NCBI RefSeq assembly: GCF_047496725.1
Contig: NC_132986.1
Coordinates: 8,392,031-8,456,030 of the forward strand
Reading direction: 5' to 3'
DNA: 64,000 bases
From: Anoplolepis gracilipes
Lineage: Eukaryota; Arthropoda; Insecta; Hymenoptera; Formicidae
Positions 25,768 through 38,318 of this stretch are shown here, in pieces (the first letter of the stretch is position 1; the number at the start of each line of letters is the position of its first letter). Made by a program: the position numbers and the translations under genes. The notes beneath the pieces are model-generated. The model made no database searches. It worked only from the letters and a program-made list of their open reading frames with translations, and was not told the origin of the DNA.

Positions 25768-26360
25768 TTAAATTTTTTGAACTTGAACATGAAATTTGCA
25801 ACTCGGTAATGTAGTAGTCTCTGCTGTAACAGTACTGATAATACCAAGATTTGCTAAACTACCTCTTAGAAGACCGCAAGTGAAAGCCAGTAACCGAGGA
25901 CTCTCTTTAAGATACTGCTTGCTGTTGCTTGTACCAACTTTATCTAATAACCTAAAGGCATTATCTTGCAGTACATATACTCCATGATGATTAGTTCTGA
26001 GGTTATCAATTTGTTTGTGATATAGGCTAGACCAAAAATCTGTGCAAATAAACTTGATCATATCCAATTCATCCTTGAATCTGCTCCATTCTCTTGTTAA
26101 TCGTTCAATAATTCTGTATCCAACACTAAATCCCATCCACTCTAAACGTGAGAGCTCTTCTTCACCTTCCTAAAAATAATACATATTTTCACTCAGAGAA
26201 TTTTTTTTATAATAAATTAATATTTATGTCTATTACTTACTGCAGCATTAGATGATTTACTTAGAACATAATTGACCAATTCAGCATGCAAATATTCAAA
26301 GAGACAATCATCGGCTTCTCCAGTTGGATTTGCTTTGGAATCAATTATTTGTTGCTTCAT
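25768..26360 (-). CDS. TRAPPC6B: trafficking protein particle complex subunit 6 (TRAPPC6)
   Basis: Core subunit of the TRAPP vesicle-tethering complexes (ER-Golgi and Golgi traffic; Bet3 family fold). Two exons on the minus strand: 26360-26241 and 26169-25768, giving 173 aa. The conserved core is seen clearly: MGFSVGYRIIERLTREWSRF, DELDMIKFICTDFW, the diagnostic KQIDNLRTNHHGVYVLQDN, LAFTCGLLRGSLANLGI and CKFHVQVQKI at the C-terminus. The length is a little above human TRAPPC6B (158 aa) because of an N-terminal extension of about 19 residues; the ATG at 26360 is the only in-frame start upstream of the core. It is 795 bp from CDK20, head to head. Confidence 0.95.
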
Positions 26361-27154
26361 TTTTTCGTCGATATTATTTCCTCTTTTATTCGATCGTCTG
26401 TAGCTTATCCATCTGAGTTACAGGCTATTTTTCAAACATACATATATAAATATTGTGCCATTTACATAACATAATGTATTTTAAATAACCTAAATACGTA
26501 CAGTTATCAACTTTTGTGTATTCAGATTGTTAATTGAATTAATCACGATTCAAACAAATTAATCGTTATCCTATGCATTTGTAACTGTAAAATATTGTAA
26601 AATAAGTATACTAATACACATACATATCATATGCATATACTCGCGCGTGCATCATCACTTCTGTCAAGTCCAATTCTGTCTGATTTAGTCCAATTTGGTC
26701 CACTCAACCATTCAGGTCCATTCAATGGACCTAATGAACCGTAGACCTACTATTGTTGGACACTTACATATGCACACGTACATGCTGTATGTGTATGTAT
26801 GTACATGATGTATCATACTGGTAACCATGGAAACTATAAAACATTTTCTTTACAGGACAATAGTATCGTACACGTGCACTTGACAATTAATTTCTCAAAC
26901 ATCAATAATATGTTAGCAAACTGTGCAATCTTTCATAAATATTTATTTAATAAATATTTTTTATTAAATAAATATCCTTATATACAGTTAATATGCAAGG
27001 AATATTTTAATATTATACTATTTAGCTAATTGTATGTAATTTGCATTATGAATATATTGTTTAATTATATATAAAATAAATGTTTAAAATAATTTCAATA
27101 TATTTTTCTAATATGTAAAATAATAAAACATAAATATTTAAGATAAAGTAAGAT
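26361..27154. promoter_or_regulatory. divergent spacer between TRAPPC6 and CDK20
   Basis: Probably holds both promoters. It contains repeated GTCCAATT motifs (26666-26700) and a palindrome, AGGTCCATTCAATGGACCT, at 26714-26732. No TATA box is obvious; the DNA is mostly AT-rich with no gene. Confidence 0.4.
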
Positions 27155-28356
27155 ATGGAAAAATACATTATCAATGGTCAAATTGGTGAAGGAGCGCAAG
27201 GCTTGGTATTGAAAGCACATGATATATCCAAGAATCAGGAAGTGGCACTTAAAAAAATCTTAATTAAAAGGACTGAAGATGGTTTACCTGTATCTATCAT
27301 ACGCGAAGTGAAAAGCTTACAGCAACTCGAGCATCCTTATGTATATTTTTTTCTTTTTATTTAATTTTATTAGATTAGCAAAAAACCAGAAATTAATTAT
27401 ACTTTTTTAAACATTTATATTTTAATTTAGTATTGTTATTGTATTTGTCATAATTCATACTCATAATTTGCTTATAGGTTGTTGTATTGTTAGATGCTTT
27501 CCCAAGTGGCTTGGACTTTATAATGGTGTTTGAATACATGCCAACAGGTTTATGGGAAGTCTTGAGAGATGCTGATATATCCTTGACACAAACACAAATT
27601 AAAACATATATGAAAATGTTGTTAGAGGGTATAGCATATGTACATGGAAAACATATAATACACAGGGTATTCAATATTCAAATACTCAAAAATAATTCTA
27701 TTTGAGTTTAGATTTATAAATACAACTTCTTCCAGAATATTGAAAAGTTTTTAAAATTAATTTGTAGGATTTGAAGCCTGCAAATTTATTGATTAGTGCC
27801 GTAGGTATCTTGAAAATTGCAGATTTTGGCTTGAGCAGATTGATGTGGCGAGATAGTACAAAAGCGTATTCGCATCAGGTCGCTACAAGATGGTATCGGG
27901 CACCGGAATTGCTCTACGGAGCACGATATTACACCTCTGCGATCGACATGTGGTCGATTGGTTGCATATTCGGCGAAATGTTAAACACTTCTCCATTATT
28001 TCCAGTAAATATTCTATTTTCATTAAAATAAATTAATAAAATATATGATCTAAATATGGTATAAAATCTTGGTGTTGTATATAAAATTATACAACAGGGT
28101 GAAACTGACATCGAACAGCTAGCTATAGTTTTGAAGTATTTAGGCTCTCCTACATCCGAATCATGGCCTGAATTGACTTCATTACCAGATTACAATAAAA
28201 TCAGCTTTCCTTATAACAAAGGGACGACGTGGGAGAGTATTATTCAAGATGCACAACCAGAAGCTACCGATTTAATCAGACAAATTTTGATTTATAATTC
28301 GTCGAGACGTCTGACAGCTGAGCAGGTGCTATAACATAAGATTATTTTTGCATGTA

Positions 28357-28406
<50 letters not shown>

Positions 28407-28589
28407 ATAAACAAAATTAATAAACTGGTGCAGGCATTGTGTCACAAATATTTTTACACCAAACCTTATCCATCAATGAAGAATTTAATAAAACCGCCAC
28501 AGGATCATCGTTTACGCGTAAAACCAAAAGAAATTAATCCAAATGTGCAAGCAAGTATTCTTTTCGAAAATCTTCTGAGTATCATGTAA
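27155..28589 (+). CDS. CDK20: cyclin-dependent kinase 20 (cell cycle-related kinase)
   Basis: Ser/Thr kinase of the CDK family; vertebrate CDK20 (CCRK) acts in cilium and Hedgehog signalling and in CDK activation. Exons 27155-27340, 27478-27666, 27768-28004, 28098-28325, 28434-28589; all junctions are phase 0; product 331 aa. Motifs: glycine loop IGEGAQGLV, VALKK with the catalytic lysine, the PSTAIRE-like helix as PVSIIREVKSL, HRDLKPANLL, ADFGLSR, and T-loop VATRWYRAPELLYGARYY. GETDIEQLAIVLKYLG matches the CDK20 C-lobe rather than CDK1/2. The final intron carries a (TA)n tract at 28362-28403. Confidence 0.95.
28362..28403. repeat. (TA)n microsatellite in CDK20 last intron
   Basis: About 20 TA units are followed by GATATAAAC and the exon 5 acceptor 30 bp later. 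Confidence 0.95.
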
Positions 28590-28709
28590 CAATGTTGTAC
28601 ATATGCTGTATATTAATAATAATATGCACATAATCTATATGACAAATAAAAGCTGTTCTATATAGAAAAAATTAAAAATTCATTAACAATTTCATTTAAC
28701 AGATTTTAT

Positions 28710-30342
28710 TTAATTGCCATTCCTGTAAAATGCTAATATTCTTCTAAACACTTCTGGATTATAATCCGTGACTCTAGGTATGGCACTGTTGTATTCAGCT
28801 TTTTCGTAAAGTGTCAATGGTGGTAGAGCGCACCAGAAATTTTTCACATTGACATCGTTAGCGTCTAACGAATTGAGTTGAAATATAAAAAAGTGATAGT
28901 TTTTTCCGTCCGACTGAATGCATTGCAAGGTCACGGGTTCTGGCAATTTTTTCACTGATGAGCCAAACTTTTGTCGTGCACAAAACGCTGCCATGGTATA
29001 CGATTTTATCAAGGTGCGACCGACAATCTGATTTTCCGTTACAGCCAATTCCGTCAAATTTTTTACTTCCTCTGGGTCATAGTGCACAAAGATAGTGTGC
29101 ACATTTTTCCAAGGCGTTGTTGCGTTGACAGCTGTCAAATACAATATACTTATTATATAATGATGACAATGAATATATTGAATATAACAAGCCATTAAAC
29201 TCACGATATATATCTTCACTTTTGTAGAAATTTGTCTGATCCAAACTGATAGTATAATGCATTGGATAAATGTTTGGAAGATCTATTTCTACATTGCAAT
29301 TAGAACTTTCCAATGGTTTTAAAGGGCTTGCCGACATGACCATCACATCTGATCTTAAGGTAAATTGGATGAGATCTGATTCTTTTTCTGCAAAAATTAT
29401 ATGCAATGTTATGTATATAATATTTAATATATTTAAATCTATAATTATAGATTACCTAAATTTAATTTTGTAATGCCATCATATAATATACATCGTTTCT
29501 TTGCAATATCTGGACCAGATAAAGATTCACAAAGTTGTAACATTTTTCTGGACAAATTCCGCCTATGAAAAACACAAATATATAGTTAAGAAATAAATGT
29601 ATAAATTGTTCTATATATGTCAAAATACTTAATTCTTAATTTGCTAACATTTTTCTGCAGTTGGTTATGCCATAATCTCTGGGAAACACCCATGCAGGTC
29701 TTGCAGGATCTTTTCTTCTTGGTAACCTTTCTTGATGAGCATCAAATATGTTTGAAGTGTAAATTATCCTAAAAATGACAAAAAACATATGATGTATGAT
29801 ATAATATATATAAATATATGATTAAAAAAACCAAATTTAATACCTTTTTAATATATCATCTATATATTCTGGTAGTTCTAGAGATGGATCTTGTATATAA
29901 TTTGAAGAGCTATCTGGCAAACATACAGTGTTTGTTAATATCTGTGCTTGGCGAAAACCTTCTTGCAGCACATTATGATCCTTAAATATTAAACAAGCCT
30001 GAGCTTTCCAATCAGGATGTGTTTCGTCAAAAACTATTTTTTGTTGGAATCCTTCTATTTTTAACCTGATATATAAAATACAGTTTAAAATTGATATCAA
30101 ATATGATACATATAATAATTATTTGTAAAAATATATATATATATATTTTTTTTTTTTAAGTACCTCGGATAAGTCTGTTTTGGATTGCTCACATCTAAAG
30201 CATCCTTCACCTGAATCCCAAATTTATTAGACAAATAATTGTCTATCTTGTCAGTGTTTATCTTGCGCTCTCGTTTTGTATACCACAATTTAGTAATCTG
30301 TCTGCCTATGTGTTGCTTGTATAATACTTGTGTGATCTTCAT
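28710..30342 (-). CDS. MRPL37: mitochondrial large ribosomal subunit protein mL37
   Basis: Component of the mitochondrial 39S ribosomal subunit. Six exons on the minus strand: 30342-30164, 30065-29844, 29768-29649, 29562-29456, 29387-29205, 29131-28710, giving 410 aa (human 423). The N-terminus (about 27 residues, MKITQVLYKQHIGRQITKLW) is basic and suits a mitochondrial presequence. Alignment-grade landmarks from memory of human mL37: KAQACLIFKDHNVLQEGFRQAQILT, ILYDGITKLN, QCIQSDGKNYHFFIFQLNSLD and YNPEVFRRILAFYRNGN at the C-terminus. The exon 3 donor (AAAAAT|GTTAGC, ending 29649) is weak but is the only in-frame solution. It is convergent with CDK20 (120 bp between stops). Confidence 0.9.
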
Positions 30343-30977
30343 TGTATATCTTAACTTTAAAATAGATAGATACTAATAACGATGTGAACAAATCTTGAAG
30401 GTTATGTTTTTCGCTGATGAGACTCCCTTCTTTAGTAGTATTAAATTCTTGTCAAATGATATTAAAAACCTAATGTTGCTATTTGTAATTATATCGAGAG
30501 GAGACAAATGGAGGATTTTTTTCAGATTTATAATATATTTCCTTTTTAATACAATAAAATATATAACCTCTTTTTCGGCTTGTGACAACGTCACTACAAT
30601 CGATAATCGATTTTCTATCGCTAAAAGAGGCGAATTTTTTTAATTCATCAATTGATCAATCGCATGATGCGCAAATGCAGCACGTGTTATATTTACGCAT
30701 CATGCGATTCATCAGTCGATGAATTAAAAAAACTCGCCCAAGTCCCTTTAATGTAATCTTACGATGATCGAAATAATGCAAAAACTTACATTAAAAATAA
30801 GAATTACACAATATTTTATATATTTAATATATAATTTTTTAATTAATAATATATGTTTAGTACAAAATCCCACCTTTTAGATCCCATCTGTATACATATA
30901 CATATATATAAATAAAAATATATATCTATGGCAAGCTATTTTTATATTTATATTTTTTGTATAAATTTCTCAATAAG
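30343..30977. other. spacer between mL37 start and HACD stop
   Basis: Probable mL37 promoter with overlapping ATCGAT motifs near 30598-30614 (DREF-like), a foldback at 30630-30745, then AT-rich 3' UTR of HACD. No gene. Confidence 0.5.
30630..30745. repeat. 116-bp foldback
   Basis: Left arm from GGCGAATTTTTT through TCGCATGATGCG pairs with CGCATCATGCGA through AAAAAACTCGCC on the right, with a few mismatches and an AT-rich loop containing CACGTG. Confidence 0.7.
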
Positions 30978-32323
30978 TTAATGAGTATGAGTACGAGCCT
31001 TTATATTGGGATTCAGCATTTTACGTCTTTGAGCAAACATATGCAGATAAAGATGAGGAAAAACTGCAACAAAATGCATATATAAATTATAGTTTAAACT
31101 TTCTTTTTTATACTATTCAATCTATTTTATTGCATACTTACTTGGTATGTAAGCTAACATAACTGCTATCAGGAGATATAAATAGCTAAATGAGAAATTC
31201 CATTTGTTTGGTAACATGAAGCTCCATGCATTGGGATTAACATTAGAGTATTGCACAGCAGCATAGAAACATAATAATTCACCAGTTATACCAATTGGAT
31301 ACAATATAATAAACGTGCTATACCTAAAGTCATATTTTTTAATTAATATTTACACAAATAATATCACATCTATGTCAAACTTGAAATCTTTTAATTATGG
31401 CAAGATTAATTACCTAAGCCAGATCAATATATGTGACATAATACCAATAAGATTCACAAAGTAATAAAAGTATCTAATAATCTCTGTAATAGACCATGCA
31501 ATAAGAGCTAGTGGAAGCCCTGGAGATGCAGCAGCATATGTATAAGGAGTAGCCAAAATAACTCCAATCACAACCATGACACGACTGAGAACTTGGAATG
31601 TTGTGATTATAATATTGGAAGGTACCAGTCCAATTGCTGCATGTATTATCTGAAAAAATATAATTTTTTAACAAATCAATTTCATAAATAATATAGTATG
31701 TACATATATAAATATATACATATTTCATAAATAATATATAAATAGTATACATATATATATATATATGTATCATGTAACTTTATATATATTATATAATATT
31801 TATATAACACTTCTCCAAATATTGCTTTTAATAATGCTTTTACTAGAAATTTAAAAATTATTAACTTTAAAAATGACCTGTTTGTTTCTGCTTATTCTAC
31901 TCTAACAATAAAATATAAATACCTCCAATACAGCTCCAGTCTGGAAAAGAATTACAGGTTGCTCTGTTTTATCCCACAAAGTGTTACGAGAAGGATTTAT
32001 GTAATGTTGTATAACTTGATACAATATGTAAGTCCATCTGAAATAGAAGAAAAAATTATATTTTCGAAACTGAGCATATGTTCGAATAAGATGAAAAATA
32101 CAGAAAAAAAACTTTATAAAAATAACAGAGTAATAAAAAAATGTCATATGTAGAATATTCAACATATAAAAGCAAATATTTTAGAGAGATGTGAATTGAG
32201 AGTTACTCGTTTCGTTATTTATTTGATATTGAAAGAAAAATTAACATACCCCAAACTCTGTGCGAAATTATACGTCGCCAGATAATATTTCGAGGCGGTA
32301 AATTTCTTGTTCTTGGATTCCAT
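30978..32323 (-). CDS. HACD2: very-long-chain (3R)-3-hydroxyacyl-CoA dehydratase (PTPLA/HACD)
   Basis: ER membrane enzyme that carries out the third step (dehydration) of very-long-chain fatty acid elongation; in insects this supports cuticular hydrocarbon and lipid synthesis. Minus-strand exons: 32323-32250, 32037-31923, 31649-31414, 31323-31142, 31063-30978, giving 230 aa. Multiple hydrophobic segments are visible (for example YLATYNFAQSLGWTYILYQ and LLIAVMLAYIPIF). The catalytic Tyr and Glu of the family are in YPIGITGE (Tyr150 and Glu157, spacing as in yeast PHS1). Other signatures: LPNKWNFSFSYLYLL and HMFAQRRKML. The C-terminus is short and basic (KARTHTH), without the usual KKxx motif. 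Whether it is orthologous to HACD1 or HACD2 is not resolved. Confidence 0.92.
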
Positions 32324-32976
32324 TATATGTATACTTGTGTAAATAGTTATGTTGAAATGTTTTTCAAACGTTTCGCCACTCGAAATGATTTGCAATCTTC
32401 ACCAAGAATATAAAATCCGTTTTTTAATATGCACATTTATTATGAAAATCCCTATTCACGCTGCATAATAATCGACCATGTATTTAATTATGAATCAAGA
32501 AGGCGCAAAGTACTCTTTCACGAATCAAATTACATCTACCGCAGCGATTTTTTTTTTGCTCGTCACGATTTCATACATATTTATATTTTTCACAAAGTTA
32601 AATCATTCCATTCCTCTAGCGAGTTTATATGTATAGAATACGTGACGTTTCCTATATAAACTCGCTATGGAAATGGACGAAACATTGTCGGGTAATTTAA
32701 ACACTTTTTAATGTATAAACTTTTTTTTAACCTTTCTACGTGTGAACAGATATGTTATACATATTTAGAATGGAAAAAAACGTATGTGTATAAATAGATT
32801 ATCTACTTCCATAAATCTAATTCAAAAGTCTTAATGATTATTATTAAATTAATCTGGTCGTTTTTTGCGCGTGCAAAAGATTTACACAATTTGAAAAAAT
32901 TGTTATCTCTCTCTACTTGTCACCGTGCTGTATAATGGAAGATTCACATACGTTCGTATACGTTTGTATGACAGTT

Positions 32977-33116
32977 GATCCAATAGAAAGTGTTCTGATT
33001 AATGACGTTTTTGTCTCTAGAAAACAAACTCTTCTATTGGATGTCAGATCCAATAGAAAGTGTTCTGATTAATGACGTTTTTGTCTCTAGAAAACAAATT
33101 CTTCTATTGGATGTCA
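32977..33116. repeat. two 70-bp tandem units, each with inverted ends
   Basis: Units 32977-33046 and 33047-33116 differ at about two positions. Each runs from GATCCAATAGAA to TTCTATTGGATGTCA, so each unit can fold on itself with CCAATAGAA/TTCTATTGG ends. Confidence 0.9.
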
Positions 33117-33648
33117 CATGTCATGCGACAAACATCGCAGACAGTATGAATCCTTCATAAAAGAATCAGTCTCGAGATTGCGTACTCGTTATCGTATAAC
33201 AATTTTGTTGTTAGGCGTGTGATTTGTGTGTTGATTTTCCGAACGAGATATTCGTCGTATAAATTACGCGTCAATCGATCGAATGGGAGGAAAAAAAGTG
33301 TAAAGGAATAAATGAAAGAAACAGTGAGATAAAAAATAAGGATGGATAAAATCATTTCGACGAGTTTTATTGTGAGAGAAAAACAGCTTCTAGTTCGCAT
33401 ACACGTCTAAATCTTGATTATAAACGCTCTGCGATGTTTTAAAAGCTGTAAAACCCATTCAAATCGATGTACATTATATAAAAGATTAAATATACGACCT
33501 GCAGATAAAAAGAATGACGTGTTCCGCACGAATTACCGATGACATATTTGCGACAAGAATTGTGCTTGATCTCGCGCATTTTTCGATGCTTGTCGACTCC
33601 TATTATAATTTTTTTATGAAGTAATAATTTTTGCCTCTCTCTCTTTTA

Positions 33649-33650
<2 letters not shown>

Positions 33651-33680
<30 letters not shown>
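33651..33680. repeat. (ATA)n trinucleotide tract
   Basis: About ten ATA/TAA units upstream of GDE1. Confidence 0.9.
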
Positions 33681-33683
<3 letters not shown>

Positions 33684-33783
33684 GACATCGTGTGCGATCA
33701 CGTAATATTCGCCTAATTTTTTCGTACATGGCAAGGGAATCTTTAAGTACGTAATTGTGGCAAAGAATTTAACACAAAAAAAA

Positions 33784-35594
33784 ATGCACAGAATCATCGA
33801 ATTAATCTTAAACAGCGCCTTATTATGGATATGTTTACAAACGTTGCTGAGTATATTAATCAGTATTCTGTATGAATTTTGCATTCCTTGGATTGTTTGG
33901 GGCTCGTTAATTATTGTGATTGCGCTAAAACTGGCCCGAGTGTCTCCTCCGCCTGTCAAAACTGTCCAAGAAGTGCTCGGTGTGAATCCACTTCACTTAA
34001 GCAAAGATAATTCTATATCTGAAAAACATGATAATGGAGAGCAATACTGCATGCGAGTGGTGGCTCACCGTGGTGGAGGATACGATTATCCTGAAAACAG
34101 TTTGCTGGCTTTCCGAAATGTAAAATTACATATTTCAAAGTATATAATATCTAGCTATACAAAGTACTTGTAAAATTTCTGTTAGACTAGTCTAACAGAA
34201 TACTGAGATATGAAACTTTTGTATCTCAGTTTTGTTATTGGCTTATTTAACATAATTGCTGCTTCATAATATAAAATAGGAGGAACTAATAAAATTATTT
34301 AGTGATATAAAACATTAATATTTTAATTATCCTATTTAATTATATATTTCTATTGTATTTATAATTGTTCAATAGATATATTTTTTGTAGATGTTATTTA
34401 TTTATATATTTATATTTCTAAAGATTTATTAATAATTTATATTTCTTATAATTAATAATTTATATTCCTTAACTTGATACATTATCTACCTTACTTTTTT
34501 ACAGACCAAGGGAAAGGGCTGCAGTGCTGTAGAACTTGATTTAAGACTAACAAAAGATAACATTCCAATAATATTCCATGACCCAACAATTGAAAGACTT
34601 ACAGGCCAAACAGGAACAATTAGTGAGATGACGTGGGAGGAATTGAGAGAATTAGATATAACTTATAATCATCCACTTAGGTATGATATATATATATAAC
34701 TTATAATTACCTGCTTGCATAGGTATGATTGTATATATATATATTTTTGCAATTTATCATTTATAATATAAAATCCATCTTATAGTAAATATGTATCTGA
34801 GTATTTTAATAGAAAAAAGTATATATTTTTTTTACAAAGGAATAAGTTTTCTGACGGTGAGAGAATAGCATTGTTAGACGATGTACTGCAAGAATGTCTG
34901 AACAGCGAACAGAGAATAATTATAGACATAAAAGAACCAAGGATGGATGTCGTGCAAGTTGTTTTGGATGCGTACAAAAAATATCCAAAGTTATTTGAAA
35001 GAGGCCTCGTGTCGAGTTTCAATCCAATCATAATATATATGGTACATGTAGAAATTTTATTCAAATATTAATAATTTAGACGCTTGAAAGAAATACCTCT
35101 TAACTAAATATATTCTTAATTTATTCAGATTCGAAAGAAAGAGTCACGTATTGTCTCGAGTCTTGCTTGGAGGCCGTATTATTTTTCGAGATTATCGTAT
35201 GCCGGTCTAGAAACGATTGGCACGGTACGATTTCATAATCCTTTTAAACATTTGGCAGCTTGTATATTGGAGATTTTGTACGAGTGGTTCTTATCTCGCT
35301 TCGTTTATTATATTGTTGGCATTTCTGCTATATTATTGCACAAGGACATAATAAATCCGTATGTAGCGTTATTCAAATCGAATGCTTAACGATTTTTATA
35401 TGTATATATTCATAAGAATAATATATATAATTGCAATATAATTTTATTTCAGACGTGTAATAGAACGATGGTGCGAACGTGGTGTCCGCGTGATAGCATG
35501 GACGGTCAATCGACCGTCGGAGAAAACGCACTTTTCGAGACTTTTCAAAGTCACTTATCTAACTGATACCCTACATCTAGAGAAGGATATGTAA
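33784..35594 (+). CDS. GDE1: glycerophosphodiester phosphodiesterase 1
   Basis: Hydrolyses glycerophosphodiesters (in mammals glycerophosphoinositol and N-acyl-glycerophosphoethanolamine) at membranes. Exons 33784-34119, 34505-34680, 34840-35041, 35129-35358, 35453-35594 join to 361 aa. The N-terminus has one or two membrane segments (about residues 8-55). GDPD motifs: VVAHRGGGYDYPENS (His95, Glu104), AVELDLRLTKDNIPIIFHDPTIERLTG (Glu122, Asp124, His137), RIIIDIKEPR and, near the C-terminus, RVIAWTVNRPSEK. A second hydrophobic stretch (about residues 275-310) lies before the last exon, as in family members. The start is the first in-frame ATG; intron 1 holds two tandem small palindromes (34177-34231). 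Confidence 0.94.
34177..34231. repeat. perfect 24-bp palindrome followed by a second hairpin
   Basis: 34177-34200 is exactly its own reverse complement (centre GACTAGTC). It is followed by ACTGAGATA ... TATCTCAGT at 34202-34230. Both are in GDE1 intron 1. Confidence 0.85.
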
Positions 35595-36527
35595 TAAATG
35601 TTTGATATATTTATTCAGTATTAAATTTCAAAGACTTTTGTATGGTATGCCAGCATTATAGGTACAAATTTTTCTACTTTTGATTATGTAAATTATGTCA
35701 TAATCAATCATCTAGTCGGGTCGTAAAATTGACTTCAACTTAGAATATAAGACACTCGTTTTATAATCGAAAACAAAGAAATCTATCACTTTTACGTTTC
35801 GATCAAATGTATGTATGCAAAATATTCATTTTATGAAAAATAAAATATACTTTGATATAAAGTATAACGTGTGCAAATGTACATGTATCTATAAGAGCAA
35901 TAACGAATTAACTTAAGAAAGGTTAAATGAAGAGTTATAAAGTGATCCTTCTTGCACTATATATAAAGAGATTTATTATTAGTTGTGAGTAAATTGTGAG
36001 TAAATTGTAATTCTTAAAAAGATGCATATGTATATATAAAATTTATACACATTTTTTTATAGACAATGATAAGACATTCTTTTTTAATAGGAATATCAAA
36101 ATAGATTATTTCTTTTATGTAATTGCACAGATATTATAATATATAAATACATATACATATAGTCAAAATATTTTAGTCTATCAAATATAATGATTACATT
36201 TATAATTACATTTGACCACTATGTTAAATATAACTGTATGATTATAATGTGTGCTATCTTTGTGCAATGCAATCTTTGTGCACATATTATTGCTTACAAT
36301 AACTACTATTTTGTATGTTCTTTGGATAATGCATAATGTTATCAAATGGCACATTTATATATAGTTTTATAATTATGCCAAAAAATAATATGAGTTAAAA
36401 AAGAATATCTGAGATTATTATCGAAATTATGCATCAAAGAAAAAGTCATTGCTATATAAAAAAAAGAGCAACATAAAAATTTTTAAATGTATCATACTCA
36501 AGTTTTAGATTTGAAGTATTAATCTTT
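35595..36527. other. convergent 3' spacer, GDE1 and dystrotelin-like
   Basis: AT-rich, with AATAAA signals near 35835. No gene, repeat or RNA was recognised. Confidence 0.55.
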
Positions 36528-38278
36528 TCAAACAATAGTAGTAAGTTTACTTTTACGAGATTCCATACCTTCAATGAGGCCAGTTAATAGATCTTCCATT
36601 TCTGTTGTGGCACGTTTCAATTTACAATTGTCATTGCCGTCATATGATTCTACAAAAATCGCATTATAAATTAGCTATATATACATTGCATTAACATATG
36701 GCGTAAATATATTGAGATAGTTGTATTATAAAATTGTTATATTGAAAAATCTATATTTTGTCTTTTCTTTTTTTATAATTATTGAAAACTTACCGTCGAG
36801 CAAACAGTCATTGGCAACCATATTTTGCAGTCTGTCTAATATATCATTAAGATCTCCTTGAATATTTTGTAAGCTACTATGTTGTGAATGTTTGTCAGGC
36901 CGTTGCAACGAAGACGGAGTATTGTCTCTATGAATGCCTGTAGGAGATTGAGAAGCTACAAGTGACGAGTCATTATTTGTATTACTAATTGCTGCATTAG
37001 CCACATAGTTATTCTTGCAATTCGAATTGCCAGCAGCCAACCACTGAGAGAAACCACTGTCAGCTGTACTCAATTCTCTCCTTCCTAAAATTTAAAATTT
37101 AACATGTACACAAATTTCTCTATCAATAATTGTTTTTAACCACATCAAGAAAGAGAGAAACTTTATATTCACCTCCAATCCAAGTACTTAATTCCATACT
37201 ATTTTCTGGTATATTACCAGAAAATCCAGAACTCGTAAAAGCCTCTTGGGTGCTAGAAAGAGCATTAGCATTTTCTTCCCCTCCTGTATGCTCTATAGGT
37301 GATGAGGTATTAAAATCTGATGTTAATTTGTCTTTTCTGTGAAGTTTTTTTTGTTGATCTGTAATGTCTTGTCTGATAATTGGACTCAATTCGAATTCTA
37401 GAGGCAGTGCTGTAAGTCTGGAGGACAAAGGCGGTAACATCGGAGTGCTTTGCATACGAGTGATAATCTGTGGTACTTGAGTCACATCAGTAAATAAGTA
37501 TTTCTAAAAAAAATTAAGCAGAGTTAGTGAACAATATCTAAACAATTTTTGACTTAATTTACCTTAAGCGTTTTTAGTCGTTGCAATTGAGATTCGATGG
37601 TCGCTCTATGACGTTGAAGTCTCTCTGCTTTGGTGCCTTGTATATCGAGCAATTCAATTTGCAATTGTCGGTTTTCCTCTTCCAAATGCATTATGATACT
37701 TTGTAATTCCTTTTGCGGATCACTAAGAATCTTTCGTTTAATAGTACTCCTTACTGAACCATAATCCATACGTCTTGTTTCATTACTATATATAAAAAAG
37801 TTACTAAAGAATATTGTACATTTATAAAGTATATAAAATTGTTAAGTTGTAATTTACACGAACCTAGTAGCATTTGCAACTGGATCTTCTATTGCTATTG
37901 TTCTGGTGGGACACAGTCTCAATTTATTTCTGATCAGTTCAATAATCAGTTTTGTAACTTCGCGATGTGAAGTCTAAAAAAAAATTATCTTTCTAAGTAA
38001 TTTAATTCAAACGATGAACAAATTTAAACATACCTTGACACAAAATTCACGAATTGGGTGCTTCAGTTTGTGCTTGTTTGACGTCTTGCCTAAGAGAAAA
38101 CATTCTTGGCATTGATGATATCCTGTGCATTTCAAGCATGTATATCTTGGTCCCTGTACAGGTGTTACTTTACATGAAGAACATTTGATATTATGTACAA
38201 CTACAAAGAAAAATATAATTCGTATTGTCATATTGTGTTGTTATATTATGTATATATTTATATAATAATTTAATTCTG

Positions 38279-38318
<40 letters not shown>

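Larger units (their letters stand above)
32324..33783. promoter_or_regulatory. divergent spacer between HACD and GDE1
   Basis: Holds both promoters by position. Contains the 70-bp tandem repeat at 32977-33116, an (ATA)n tract at 33651-33680 and no supportable gene. A short palindrome occurs around 32615-32665 (GCGAGTTTATATG and its inverted form TATAAACTCGC). Confidence 0.45.
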
